This document shows positions 1 through 11,068 of a stretch of DNA of 64,000 nucleotides, one piece after another. The position numbers and the translations under genes were made by a program. The stretch is from Multifurca ochricompacta (Eukaryota > Basidiomycota > Agaricomycetes > Russulales > Russulaceae). The first letter of the stretch is position 1. Every line of letters starts with the position of its first letter. The DNA lies in the NCBI GenBank assembly GCA_022496185.1, contig WTXG01000055.1, positions 1 through 64,000 of the forward strand, read 5' to 3'. The notes below the pieces were generated by a model. It did no database searches and was not told where the DNA came from. It worked only from the letters and a program-made list of their open reading frames with translations.

Positions 1-257
1 CCCGAGATCGATCATATCGAGGCCGTCCTACACAATGCACGAGGTGTCGTGCAAATTTCTTTACTTTATTATAGGACTATTCGCATAGTTAGTGTCCTCA
101 GTCTTTCTGTTCCAAAGACTGAGGTCAGTATCATTCTCTTCGTAGCTACATTGTCTTTTACTAATTCTTTCTGTAGCTACTCGCTTTTCTAGGTATTACC
201 TAGCAATATAGTCTTTCTGTTCCAAAGACTGAGCTACTCGCTTTTCTAGCTCTTACA
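1..257 (+). repeat. 3' part of a Copia-type LTR, divergent family, inserted in Gypsy-A
   Basis: The segment ends in CA at 257, immediately before an uninterrupted integrase reading frame. It contains two copies of a hairpin (stem AGTCTTT/AAAGACT) around 108-130 and 211-233. Each is followed by a TAG-ending module that includes CTACTCGCTTTTCTAG. The same order of parts, with different bases, occurs in the LTRs at 6572-7065, 20733-21238 and 32850-33330, so this is read as the downstream half of a related LTR. The upstream end lies outside the window, so its TSD (perhaps ATGAC at 258-262) cannot be confirmed. Confidence 0.6.
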
Positions 258-967
258 ATGACTGGGCAGAACTGATCCCCTTTATGGAGTTCGCCCACAA
301 TGCTAGAACTCACAGTGCTACTAAAAGATCTCCCTTTGAAATCTGGTATGGCTTCCAACCAGAATTTATTCCCCCACTCCATTTTGCCACCCCTATCCTG
401 TCAGTTGAAGAAAGACTCCACACCTTAGAAACTATCCGTAGTGAAGTAGCTGCTGCCCTCCAGGTGGCTGCAGAACTCATGAAACAGTCGAGACCAGATG
501 GACCCCTCCATGCTTTCAAAACAGGGGAGCTGGTTTGGTTGGAAGGGACAAATATACGCACCACTCACCCCAAAGCCAAACTCAGCCCCCGACGCCATGG
601 TCCTTTTAAAGTCATACATTCTGGCCCTGTTAACTGCAAGCTTGAACTCCCTAAGTCATGGCGCATCCACCCAGTCTTTCACAACTCTCTCCTGTCCCAT
701 TACAAAGAAACCCCAGTCCATGGACCTAACTTCACTCGACCACCACCAGAACTTGTGAATGGGGAAGAAGACCATTATGAGATAGAAACCATCTTGCAGT
801 CTGCTCACACCCCTAACAGAAAGGGCATCCGCTACCTTGTCAAATGGAAGGGCTACCCTGCCTCAGAGAACTTGTGGGTCCCCTTCACTGAAATGAAGAA
901 TGCCATGACCCTGCTTCGGGACTTCCATCATCGACACCCCACCCTGCCTAAACCCCCACACCTCTGA
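258..967 (+). pseudogene. Gypsy-A integrase C-terminal part with chromodomain
   Basis: Open frame in phase with codons running from 260 to a stop at 965-967; the first ATG is at 284. The first residues (NDWAELIPFMEFAHNARTHS) are the end of a Ty3/Gypsy integrase core, followed by the GPF..I region typical of these integrases. A chromodomain sits at the end: YEIETIL, then YLVKWKGYP and LWVP. In chromoviruses this domain directs integration to heterochromatin marks (known for the family). The upstream gag, protease, RT and catalytic integrase residues lie outside the window, separated by the LTR at 1-257. A purine tract and the 3' LTR follow 42 bp after the stop. Unlike Gypsy-B and Gypsy-C, there is no third ORF between integrase and LTR. 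Confidence 0.88.
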
Positions 968-1008
968 CAAACTTGCTGTGGCACAGCAAGGCCCTAAAGA
1001 GGGGATAG

Positions 1009-1592
1009 TGTCATGAACTGACACCCTAGAAAACCTCCTGACCCCCAGAAATCCTCAGACGCTCCAGAGACCTTGTAAAACCCTCAGAGACGAAGATAAC
1101 CCTAGATTAAGACCAGAGAAGGGCCGGTCCGGACCAGGGCCGGACTCCTGCCAAATTGAAGACCTGTGGGAAGAGTACTAACAGAACCCCACAATGCCTA
1201 AACAGCAGTCCACAAACTGCGGACTGCGGACTGCGGACTGCGGACTGCGGATTTCTAAGCCCAAAAGTGGGGCTATTCTCATTGGTGGATCAGTAGGGAG
1301 TTAAAGCGAAGTTAACCTCCCCTAAAGTGGTGCACAGACCAAAGTCCCGGTTGTAATTACGTATATAAACCCTTTAGGAATAGAATGGACAGCTCCAGAC
1401 TGTCCACTTGTGATCCGGTTCCTGATTACCTAGGAGATTAGCCCCACCTTGTGGAAGGCTTCTCATCTCTTGCCCTTGAGCTGTTCGCTTCGTCTCCCTT
1501 GCACTTTCACCCTCACTCTCATCCTTTGCCCACTTCCAAATCCCCTCCTTCGCATACAACCACTGTCCAGGCAGTCAACAGTGAGTTGTAAC
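1009..1592 (+). repeat. 3' LTR of Gypsy-A
   Basis: The LTR begins TGTCATGAACTG right after the purine tract AAGAGGGGATAG. It contains a TATA-like ACGTATATAAACCC near 1360-1373. A 7-bp tandem array (ACTGCGG x5) lies at 1216-1250. The 3' end is placed where homology to the Copia leader (compare 42470-43405 on the minus strand) resumes. Either CA at 1580 or ACA at 1592 is possible. The left LTR is outside the window. Confidence 0.65.
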
Positions 1593-2015
1593 AGGTTTTG
1601 TCTCTGGGCAGAAGTATTCACTGCCATATTGTGGGGGTTCGCCCCACCAGAGGAAACCCAATAGTCTACTACAGTCATGGCCCCAACCATCTAGGGCTTA
1701 ATCATGGACTCCACCACCAGCACTAGAGGAAGGGCTTTATACCCTTTGTCTCTAGTGGAACTTGTGGTTGGCTCCTCCATGACATGACTCCCCTTCTATT
1801 TACACAGTATCCGCCTGATGTGGCTCTGGGATCTGTTGTAGAATGGGGTTAGACAGCTTCACTATACTACTTAGAAGTCACACATCAGAGGCAGGACTTT
1901 CTTAAGTTCTGAAGCATAGCACCACAGATTGGATGGGCCCTCTTAAATGAGACCTGGACAACTGGTTCTAACTGCTCCTTGGAACCAGGATCAAAATCTT
2001 TACAAATCATCTCAA

Positions 2016-2933
2016 ATGGCTAACATCGTCTTCCCTTCAACCTTTAAATTCAACAAGCTCGATGGCTCCAACTGGCCACAGTGGTCAGTATCTTTTACTG
2101 CCCTGTTGAGGATCAATGGCATGAGAAGGCACATCACACATGATGGGCCTGAATATGCCAATCCCCTGGTCCAGAAGGATGACAAAAAGGAACCTGACTA
2201 CCAGGCAAGGTTTGCCGCCTGGTCTGAACCCATAATCCAGGAGTGGAGTAGGGTTGAAGAAGTCTTGATGGGTTTACTGGTGCTGGTCGTCACCAGTGAA
2301 GTTTATTCTCAGGTTGCCTCTGATAGGAAGTATCCATCAGTCTGCTCAAAGTATGAGCAGCTGGAATCCTTGTATGGCACTGTGGGTAGCATGGCCACCT
2401 ACAATTTGTGGTGCTCAGTTTTGTCCTTCCGTTTAGAGGAAGGCAAACAATTCAGGCCCCAATTGCAGCGTGTGCTAGATGCAAGGAATACCCTGAAGGA
2501 GAATGGGATGGAGGTCTCTGACCTCCAGATGAGCTTTATTTTGCTCCAGTCCCTTCCCCCATCATACAGTGCCATTGCTGGCTCAATCCTGGCTTCAGGT
2601 CCTCCTGAACGCCTTTCCCCTCAGGACCTCATTCAGAGGTTCCTAAATGAGGAAAGCCGACTTGCTGGCCCCGCAGGAAGTGGTGTTGGGGCTGCCCTTA
2701 ACAAGGCAGCCCATGTCAACAAAAATAAAAACAAAAAGATACAATTTATCATGCCACAACCTGCAGGTGCATCATCGTCCAATGATGTCACCTGCTTCTA
2801 CTGTCAGAAGCCAGGCCACAAGGCAAATGAATGTTGGCAAAGGAAACAGGATCGGCAGAATGCCGCAGCTGGAAAAAGGGCAATCAGAAGAAGGCCCAAG
2901 GCACCAGTGTACCATCATCTTCCCACCAAGTAG
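2016..2933 (+). CDS. gag: Copia-1 Gag
   Basis: This is the capsid-like protein of a Ty1/Copia element. The start at 2016 is chosen because Copia-2 begins at the equivalent codon (MANIVFPSTF against MPSSIVFPPS); an in-frame ATG at 1947 would add 23 residues of leader. Conserved features are DGSNWPQWS near the N-terminus, the UBN2-type block ATYNLWCSVLSFRLEEG, and a CCHC knuckle CFYCQKPGHKANEC near codon 260. In Copia-2 the knuckle and the start of Pol are in one frame. Here the frame ends at 2933 and Pol continues in another frame, so a one-base indel near 2875-2885 probably split an original Gag-Pol polyprotein. Confidence 0.88.
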   Translation: MANIVFPSTFKFNKLDGSNWPQWSVSFTALLRINGMRRHITHDGPEYANPLVQKDDKKEPDYQARFAAWSEPIIQEWSRVEEVLMGLLVLVVTSEVYSQVASDRKYPSVCSKYEQLESLYGTVGSMATYNLWCSVLSFRLEEGKQFRPQLQRVLDARNTLKENGMEVSDLQMSFILLQSLPPSYSAIAGSILASGPPERLSPQDLIQRFLNEESRLAGPAGSGVGAALNKAAHVNKNKNKKIQFIMPQPAGASSSNDVTCFYCQKPGHKANECWQRKQDRQNAAAGKRAIRRRPKAPVYHHLPTK

Positions 2934-5452
2934 CTACAATAGTTAATGGTAGTGGAAGAATACAGGAGGTGCATGAGACACCTCACATTAAACTTTATAC
3001 CTTGAATGCGACTGAAGAAATCTTCCAAGATGATGGATTTGCCTGGATGATGGATAGCAGTGCCACCACCCACTTCACACCCTTTGAGTCAGATTTCTAT
3101 GAATATCTGCCTCATTTGGGACATACTGTTACAGTGGCGGATGGAACCATGGTTCCAATAGAAGGAGTAGGAAGCGTCCATATAAGGACCAATAAAAATT
3201 ATATATTGGAACTTAACAACGTCTTCTACATGCCATCAGCAGGAAATCGCATCTTGTCAACAAGTCATATCACCAATAGAGGTGGTATGGTCTTATTTGA
3301 TCAATATAATGTCGCAATAGAGTATAAAGGACAAAGAATAGCGGAAGGAATCAAGGCTGGGGATCTATACTGGATCCAAGGGTCAATAGTGGATAAACCT
3401 ATCACTGCCCTAAATACTGCATCAACCAGTCTTGATACCTGGCATCTAAGAATGGGTCATATGTCTAAACAAGCCCTGAAAAGATATGCTCCTGAGGCCA
3501 TAAAAGGTCTCAGTTTAAAAAATAGCCAAGAGGAAGTAAAGCCTTGTCATGGCTGCAAAATGGGAAAATCCCATCGCCTTCCTTTCCCTCCCTCTCATAA
3601 GCGGGCTTCAGCACCCTTGGAGGTCATTCATAGTGATCTAGTTGGTCCACTTCAATGTACCTCAATACAAGGGCATTTATATTTCGCCACTTTCATAGAT
3701 GACTTTAGCCACAGTGCTATAGTTGTTCCAATGAAGGCAAAACACTACTTCAAATCGGTCTTTGCAAATGTTAAGGCATTCCTAGAAAATAAAACAAATA
3801 ATAAAATAAAGACCTTACATACAGACCATGGTGGCGAATATCTTAATAATGAGCTGAAGTCCTTACTAAGTGAGGCTGGCATAGAGCATAAACTTACAAT
3901 GCCATATTCCCCACAACAGAATGGAAGAGCTGAAAGGTTCAATAGAACCATAATGGAAAAGGCCACTAGCATGCTTCATCATGCTGGGCTTTCTCTTGGC
4001 TTCTGGGAGTGCGCTGTCTCTACAGCATGTCACATATATAACAGAACTCCCATCCATTCTAACAAGTGGAGGACACCACTAGAGCTTCTGGTTGGGGACA
4101 TACCAGATGTCTCTTATTTTAAAGTCTTCGGATGTGAAGCATATTATCATGTTCCGGAAAACAAGCGGCAAAAATTGGACCCTAAGGCCAAAAAGGCCGT
4201 CTTTGTTGGGTATGAGCCAAATAGCAAAGGCTATATTCTATGGGATAGACATACCCAGTCCTTTGTTTCATCCAGAGATGTGACGTTTAATGAAGAGTCC
4301 TTCCCATCCCACTCTGTAGCGGACAACAGAGATAAAGGAAAGGAACGAGCTGTTCCACTAGAAGGAGGGTCTGTCCAACCCTCACCAGCAATAGCCACAG
4401 TTCCTCAGGATCCTGTATATAAGGATACCGAGGTTGAGGAACAGGAGGTAGTGGAGCCTCCTCAAATAAATCCTGAGCCTACCACACCCGATAATGAAGT
4501 AGACACACACACAGACACCATATATCAGACACCACCGTCCCAAATAATGGAACCCTCCCAACTCCCCACCAGAACTCGTGCTGTTAGAAAGTCAACAAAA
4601 AAGGCTAAAGGCAAACTTTCCCAACCAGTTTTTACTAGGGAAAGTCCATGCTCTGAACGACGGTCCATGGCTATACAGGAAGATTTAGATCTCGATACTG
4701 TTATACCAAGACGTTCACGTCGTCTGAATCCTTGCTTCTACAATGAGGATAATGCAGAGTTCATGCAAGGTTCAACCAGACTTGGGACCATGGAGCTGCT
4801 GAATGCTGCTGGTGTCTCTCATAGAGACCCCCTGACCTTTCAGGAGGCAATGCAGTCTGATAATGCTGCTGAGTGGCTTGAGGCATGCCAATATGAAATA
4901 GATGCCTTAAAGAAGTTAAATGTGTGGCACCTTGAGGATCTTCCTGAAGGAAGAAAGGCTGTCAAATCAAAATGGGTTTTTAAGTTGAAACCAGATGGAC
5001 GGTTTCGTGCTAGGCTCATGGCAAAGGGTTTTACTCAAATAGAAGGAGTGGACTTTGATGAAACATTCTCCCCAGTCGCCAGATTTGAATCACTTCGTTT
5101 ATTACTAGCGTTAGCTGCGCTAGAAGATTGGGAAATCCACCAGATGGATGTCAAATCGGCATTCCTTCATGGCGATCTGGATGAGGAGATTTATATGGAG
5201 CAACCTGTTGGTTTCATCATTGCTGGGCAAGAGTCCAAAGTTTGTAGGCTACAGAAAGCTTTATATGGCCTCAAACAAGCCTCCCGGGCATGGAATCTCC
5301 AATTTCATGCAGTTCTGAATGAACTGGGCTTCACTCGGATGTACTCTGATGCAGGAGTATATGTGTATCATCACCATGGGGGGATGATTCACTTTTCGTC
5401 ATTCTGTATGTTGATGACATCACTATACTTGGATCTTCAAAAGATAAGATAA
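2831..5452 (+). pseudogene. pol: Copia-1 Pol: protease, integrase, N-terminal part of RT
   Basis: The 873-codon frame overlaps gag by 103 bp; the first residues are out-of-frame gag, and true homology begins near 2935. Protease: MMDSSATTHF, where the family motif is DSG (Copia-2 has LDSGATSHF), so the active-site glycine is replaced by serine. A GAG-pre-integrase HHCC region follows (WHLRMGHMS ... CHGCKMGKSHR). The integrase core shows D in FIDDFS, D in HTDHGGEYLN and E in QNGRAERFNR. RT begins at KSKWVFKLKPDG and includes QMDVKSAFLHGDL. The frame is lost in a run of six G at 5378-5383, just before the YVDD motif. Confidence 0.9.
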
Positions 5453-6363
5453 CATGGCTGAAGGAATCTCTATCTAGCCGATATGAGATGACTGACCTGG
5501 GAGAAATCCAGTCATATCTTGGTGTTAACATCACCAGAGATCGTCCTAACAAGACACTGGAAATTGATCAGGCAGCTTATGTCTTGTCTATTCTTGAGAA
5601 GTTTGGGATGAGGGATTCCAATCCAGTATACACTCCCCTACCAGCCGGCGCAGATGCACATCTGGTCAAGTTTGAAGGCCAGGCATCTACTTCAGAAATA
5701 AAGAAGTATCAACAGCTAATGGGGTCACTGCTATGGGTGCAGATTGGAAGCAGACCTGATATTAGCTTTGCTGTTGCGTGCCTTAGTCAATATGCTTCCA
5801 ATCCTTCACAACATCATCTGCACCTAGCAAAATATGTTCTCAAGTACCTTAATGCTACTATGAACTACAGGGTGCGATATTCTGGAGGGAACAAAGAGAG
5901 TGGCCTTCATGGCTTTGCAGATTCCTCATGGGGAGATCAAGAGGATTGCCACTCTACTTCTGGCTACGTCTATATGCTTGCAAATGGAGCCATATCCTGG
6001 TGCTCTAGAAAGCAAAAGACTGTAGCACAGTCCACCACAGAAGCTGAATACATGAGCCTAGCTGAGGCTTCCAATCAGGCTGCATGGTATAGGACGTTTA
6101 TGGAGGAATTGGGATATGAAATTACTTCACCCATACAACTCCATTGTGACAATAAGGGTGCTGTAGACTTGGCATTAAACCCTGTCACAGGAAGGCGGTC
6201 AAAACACATACCAATAAAGTACCATGCAATCAGGGAATATGTTGAATCGCATCTAATTGATTTAGTGCAAACTCCCACTGGTGAAATGCTGGCAGATGGC
6301 TTCACAAAGTCTCTACCAAGAGTGTCACATGAAAACATGGTTACTAGACTTGGACTTATATGA
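5380..6363 (+). pseudogene. pol: Copia-1 Pol: end of RT and RNase H
   Basis: This continues the preceding frame after a one-base indel. The RT catalytic motif YVDD lies at 5407-5418, followed by DLGEIQSYLGVN and the conserved GSLLWVQIGSRPDISF. RNase H carries FADSSWGDQEDCHSTSGY, TEAEYMSL and HCDNKGAVDLA, so its D, E and D residues are present. The frame ends at 6361-6363. The nearest relative in the window is the minus-strand frame at 36832-37839 of Copia-2, which aligns over its whole length. Confidence 0.9.
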
Positions 6364-6571
6364 GCACGTTGTGGACCTCGAGAGTGATGCAAGAAGTGTG
6401 TGCACGTTCTCGACCTTGAATGAGACATGAGAAGTGTGCAACTGAATGTGTTTCAGCTTGCATAATACACTTCAGATCACTCCTCTCCTCTTGTCGACTC
6501 ACTCTCACGCCTCTTAATTGGCGATGTGCTCATTTAACTCATTTTGACCTGATGCCTTAATCATGGAGGGA

Positions 6572-7065
6572 TGTTGACACAGCATGTGTCTTGAGGTGCT
6601 TCAGGCATCTAGGTTAGGGTCTAAGCTGTGCATGATTAGATTAGATATAGATTCGGAGTTTCGGACTTTTTACTATATCATTATTACTTTCTTTCTCACG
6701 ATGCGCAGCAGCTGACTGATGTACCTTAGTAATCCTGTGTAGCATGTGATATCTCACTGGCCAATGGCCTTAGTCCCTCAGTAGTATATTCTAGTGCATT
6801 CCATTGTGCACAGACCATCCTTTAGAACTATATAAGGAGGTCTATTTCGTCTCTTACACTTCAGAGTTCTCTTCACCTCTGAAGTGTAAGTCCCTTCTAC
6901 ATTACTTCCTACTTATACCTTTGACTAACCGCTCTCTGTAGCTAACTTGTCTTTTAGGTCAGTAGTATAGTAATAGAGTTTTCTTCACCTCTGAAGTCTA
7001 ACTTGTCTTTTAGCCTTACACGCTAACCACAGTCAGTATCACTGCGCACACATGCCTGTTCTTCA
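6572..7065 (+). repeat. 3' LTR of Copia-1 (494 bp)
   Basis: Starts TGTTGACACAGCATG, ends CTGTTCTTCA. A TATA-like ACTATATAAGGAGG lies near 6829. Downstream are two copies of a hairpin (CTTCAGAG...CTCTGAAG) and two copies of CTAACTTGTCTTTTAG. The first hairpin is followed by GTAAGT, and then by TTTGACTAACC before a TTTTAG; together they look like a short intron. Closely related LTRs lie at 20733-21238, 26229-26722 (minus) and 32850-33330. Confidence 0.9.
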
Positions 7066-8094
7066 ACGACTTCACTCACTCCGAAGAACCCCACCCAAAC
7101 AACCTCCTTGACATGGAGCAAGATGACAACGTTCCCGAATTCCCCTTCTTTGCCAACAATCCAAACTCATCCATGTATTTCCCACTTGAGATTACGATGG
7201 CTGATGGAGAGAAGGTCATAGCTAAGTACATATTCTACACCAATGGTGGCATGGACGTTGCAGGATGTATGAAGAAGGATGGGCCTGTCTATGGAGCCCC
7301 AGTCTACTTGGAGGAGAGATACACAGGTCGACTTCACCACACAATGAGTGATGAACAACTGGGGCACCTTGCAGCTGATGACCCCAAGCATTCGCGATTG
7401 ACGAGGTTATGAATGACATGCACCTTCTGCGTCTCAAAGCTGAGGTAATGAGACTGCGGAAGACCCTCACATTACAAACAACATTAAACAGCCAGTATTG
7501 CGAATACGCAAAGCAGATGACGAGGCTCACAAGAGGCATGTTCCAAGTGGAACAGGAGTTGACAGAGATTCGGAAGAGGCTCGAGAAAGGAGATGTGTAT
7601 CAAACCATTGCTGAGAGGTATGCTGACACCTATGCACAACCCCTCCCACCTCGATCATTGGGAGCTGCACCGACACTACTGCCAAATTGGTTTGAGATGC
7701 CACGTATGCACGAGAACCCTCAAGGAGAAATGTGCTGGCACTGTGACAGCAAGTATCACATCAGCTGGAACTGCCCCCTCAATCGCAAATGGTGCCACCA
7801 CTGCCAAAGTAACTTGCACTGGAGTCGGTTCTGTCTTTTCCACTGTATCAGTGTTGCACCAACAATTGTCAACCCTTCGGGATGGTGCGGCAAGTGTCTG
7901 CATCACAACACAGGACATCGGGAACTCGACTGCCCCGTCCATGACATGTGCCCCCAGTGTGGATGACGAGGTCCATATGGCTTCCTGTGTACCCATCAGT
8001 GTGCTGCGGACAAAACTTACACACCATGGAGGACCATAACTTAGCGGACAATTACGTAGACTTGGTGCAGGATGATGACAGTGCGCGCTTTTAG
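7066..8094 (+). pseudogene. Gypsy-C third ORF, zinc-knuckle protein (truncated)
   Basis: This is the remainder of an ORF whose beginning was displaced by Copia-1. It aligns throughout with the ORF at 14639-15830 in Gypsy-B. Visible parts are MEQDDNVPEFPFFANNPNSS (7113), a charged helical, probably coiled-coil stretch (RLKAEVMRLRKTL..., about 7430-7600), and Cys/His clusters CWHCDSKYHISWNC, WCHHCQSNLHWSRFC, WCGKCLHHNTGHRELDC and CPQCG. A one-base deletion near 7385 shifts the frame, and a TGA at 7964-7966 interrupts it. The matching frame continues to a TAG at 8092-8094, just before the LTR. The function is not known to me. The knuckles suggest nucleic-acid binding. Confidence 0.75.
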
Positions 8095-8125
8095 CTGGGT
8101 CAGCTTGAGCCAGAAGAGGGGGTGA

Positions 8126-8744
8126 TGTTACGATCAGGACCGAGTGACCCTATTTTCTTCACTCTCCCTAACGAGGACCCCTCTCTTCCGCCCACCCTTC
8201 ACTTCTTGATCACGTCCCGGTCCTGGGATCCATCATGTGCCCTACTCCCCTCCCCATGACCTCCTTTGTACATATTGACTTGTTGTTTGCACCTGTCTAT
8301 GCCTTATCTTCTTATCTCTTTATCTTCTTATCTCTTTGTCTTCTTATCTCTTTATCTCTAACACTGGACACTTACTTAATTCCCAATCAGAAGCCAGGCT
8401 TTACGCTCTCCGCTTTCGGATATTCAGACCCACTTGACTCCGTATTCCTTATCTATAGACGCCCACCTGTTTACGTATATAAGTCCGTCATAGCTACAGT
8501 GTAGACCTTAGACTTGACTTATTGAATACATCGGTGCCTGTCTTCCAGACATCCTCCTTTGAATCCTTGACTTGTTCATCTCAGTGCTTTTGGCACTCTC
8601 CACTCAACATTGTCTTAGGGAACAGCCCCTTTGACTTTGACTTGTCACATTAGAACTCCAAGAGGTCCTTTTGACCTCTTATCTGAACCACTGAACAAAT
8701 GCTGTCACACAAGTCGTGTGGAACGTCCCGCACCAGACGTAACA
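8126..8744 (+). repeat. 3' LTR of Gypsy-C (619 bp)
   Basis: TGTTACGATCAGG...ACGTAACA, preceded by the purine tract AGAAGAGGGGGTGA. It resembles the Gypsy-B LTRs but is more diverged. It is longer mainly because of a tandem array of about 17 bp (CTTCTTATCTCTTTAT-like, three units) around 8308-8358. A TATA-like ACGTATATAAGTCC is near 8474. Confidence 0.85.
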
Positions 8745-8947
8745 GGCTGGATGTCCAAAATGCGCGATGCAAGTAAAGAACTTGCATGCGTTTCATTTTA
8801 TGGGTAACCCAGGTATCAAAACAATTACCCAGGGGTTACCCCTGCAAATTGCTATGTGTTCATCAAATTATTTTGCATTCTGTGTGGTTATCTGACAGGC
8901 TTTTCATCAATGTTCTATAACATCCTATCTAATCATCTCTGTATACT
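8745..8947 (+). repeat. Fragment of repeat X (X3), left piece
   Basis: The sequence follows the X copy at 53505-54953 from about 54450 to 54650, including GCGCGATGCAAGTAAAGAAC and ATCTAATCATCTCTGTATA. It is cut by Gypsy-B at 8947 and resumes at 16450. Gypsy-C ends abruptly at its left edge. Confidence 0.75.
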
Positions 8948-9535
8948 TGTTACGACCAGGGCCAAGTCCCCCACTTTTCTTTACCATCCCCAACACGGAC
9001 CCTTCCCTTCCACCCACCCTCCACTTCTTGATCACGTCCCCATCCTGGGATCCCTCACGTGCCTTACTTCCTTCCCCATGACCACTGTTTGTATATGCTG
9101 ACGAGTTGTTTGTACTTGCTTATGTCTTCGTTTATCTCTTATCTCCTTATCTCTAAGACCGGACACTTACTTAATTCCCTATCAGAAGCTAGGCTCTACG
9201 CCCTCCGCTTTCATATATTTGGGCCCACATGACTCCGTTATCTTATCTTTAGACGCTCATTCGATTACGTATATAAGTCTGCTGTAGCTACATTGTAGAC
9301 CTCAGACTTGACTTATTGAATACATCGGTGTTTGTCTTCTGGACCTCCCCTTTGAAAGCTTTGACTCGATTGTCTCAGTACTTCTGGTACTTTCCGCTTA
9401 CCATCGTCTTAGAGAACAGCCTCTTTGACTTTGACTTCTCATCAACCACTCCAAGGGGCCTCATTGGTCTCTTATCTGATCACGAACGAACGCTGTCACA
9501 CAAGTCGTGTGGAACGTCCCGCACTGGACGTAACA
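8948..9535 (+). repeat. 5' LTR of Gypsy-B
   Basis: TGTTACGACCAGG...GGACGTAACA. TATA-like ACGTATATAAGTC near 9266. I see eight differences from the 3' LTR, each a transition at a CpG. Confidence 0.93.
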
Positions 9536-9557
9536 TCAAGTCGAGTCTCCTCCCAAC

Positions 9558-11068
9558 GTGGCTTCGTCCAGCCGCAGTCAGACCTTGTTTAAGGAAGAAC
9601 TCATCGAACACAGAGACGAGAATAATCTTTCACAACAGACACTTGGCTCTGCCGTCTGGAAAGACTTTGAATCCGAGTTTGGATACTACATCTATCACGA
9701 CGGAAGATACCAACCAGTAGAATACGACGACAAGAAAAGAGTGTGGTATCGTATCCGATACTCGGATCGACGACACTCTTGGGTCACTACTGGACCCGCT
9801 CCATTTGAATTTGGATTAGGACCGTGGAGGGAGAACCCCCGGCCATTGCCACTGACTCTGAAGAAGAGTATATAGAACCAGAACAGAACGACAACGCACC
9901 AGTATTAGCTTTCGCTACCCAGGTTGCACCGGAGATTGCTACGATCAGAGCTCCTGCATTAGCAACTCCCCAGATATCTACACGATCCACCGACACGATC
10001 CACCCCATCACCATGTCTACCATTGCTGCACAACTCCCTGACCCTACCCCAAACCCGCCACCCCCTCCTACCATGACTGTCCCAAACATCCCACCACCAT
10101 CGGGACAACTCTCGGGAGTAATGCCTCAGACGTTCACAGGGGATTGCTCCCAGAGCAAGAAGTTCATTCTGGAATTTACTACCTTCCAGAACTTCAACCA
10201 TGACGTCCCACAGATGGTCAACCCGTTTCAAAGAGCCAACCTCTTCCTGTCACTCATTAGAGGGGAGGCTGTGGACGATTGGATGATGGAGCAGTTGGAG
10301 TGGCTAAATGAACAAGTGGCGTCTGGACGACGAACCACGAGCCCCGTACTGTGGGAGACAGTCGCCCAATGATTTAAAGACGCCTTTACGGATGGGCAGG
10401 CTAAGCAGAAAGCCGCAAGAGAGTTGAAAACACTAAAGATGGAAAGAGGGGATTTGGATGCATATGTTGCCAAATTCCGCAGCCTGGCCAACCGAGCCGG
10501 GTATGATACGGATGAAGAGGCCACATTGGACCTCTTCTCGCAGGGACTCCCCAACCCCCTGGTAAAGAATATAATCCAGTTCCACCACCCACACACTTGG
10601 GACGACTGGGTAGACGCTGCACACCGACAACAACAAGATTACCTCGACTTTCAGACAAGGTTTGGGGTTGACACAAAGAAAGGGAAAACAAGAGACCAGT
10701 GGAAAGCAGCTTTTGGAGTAAAAGCACCAGGACACGCCCCGACACGGGATCCAAACGCCATGGACACCTCGGCGGACAGAACCCGTGTCCGCACCACACT
10801 CACAGAAGATGAGCGGCAGACCCTTATGAAGGAAGGGAGATGTTTCCGCTGCAAAGCCCAGGGACACATGTCCCGAGATTGCCCAAAGAAGGGGGCACGC
10901 GTAGCTGAGGCCACTACTACCCCAGCCCCTGTTTCCAATAACCCGACCACCATTGACAAACACACCAAGGAAGAAAAGGCCCACGATATATGGGCAAATA
11001 TGATGAAGGAAAGCGAGGAAGTGCGCGCTATTCTAGTGGAAAAGGCATTTGCCAAAAAGGATTTTTGA
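9558..11068 (+). pseudogene. gag: Gypsy-B Gag
   Basis: A Ty3/Gypsy Gag of about 500 codons spread over two frames. The expected start (MASSSRSQTLFKEE) reads GTG at 9558, so the initiator appears mutated. The frame shifts near 9830. A proline-rich stretch (9990-10090) precedes the retrotransposon gag domain (FTGDCSQSKKFILEF ... VDDWMMEQLEWLNE). A TGA at 10370-10372 interrupts VAQ-FKDAFTDGQ. After AHRQQQDYLDFQTRFG comes a CCHC knuckle CFRCKAQGHMSRDC (about 10842-10883). The frame ends at 11068 and overlaps the protease frame. Confidence 0.85.

Larger units (their letters stand above)
1593..7065 (+). mobile_element. Copia-1, Ty1/Copia retrotransposon missing its 5' LTR in this window
   Basis: Components in order are a leader (about 1593-2015), gag, pol, a 3' untranslated stretch with the purine tract TCATGGAGGGA (6561-6571), and a 3' LTR (6572-7065). 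Protease, integrase, RT and RNase H come in Copia order. Gypsy-A lies inside the leader, so the 5' LTR must be further left. Copia-1 is inserted in the third ORF of Gypsy-C. The five bases after the LTR (ACGAC, 7066-7070) match the uninterrupted homologous site in Gypsy-B near 14801. The leader is homologous to that of Copia-2 (minus strand, 42470-43405). Confidence 0.9.

Noticed and set aside
2870..2890. Programmed -1 frameshift between gag and pol in Copia-1 (GGAAAAAGGGC)
   Set aside because: It does not fit the X XXY YYZ rule in the gag frame, and Copia-2 has gag and pol in one frame; a one-base indel is more likely.
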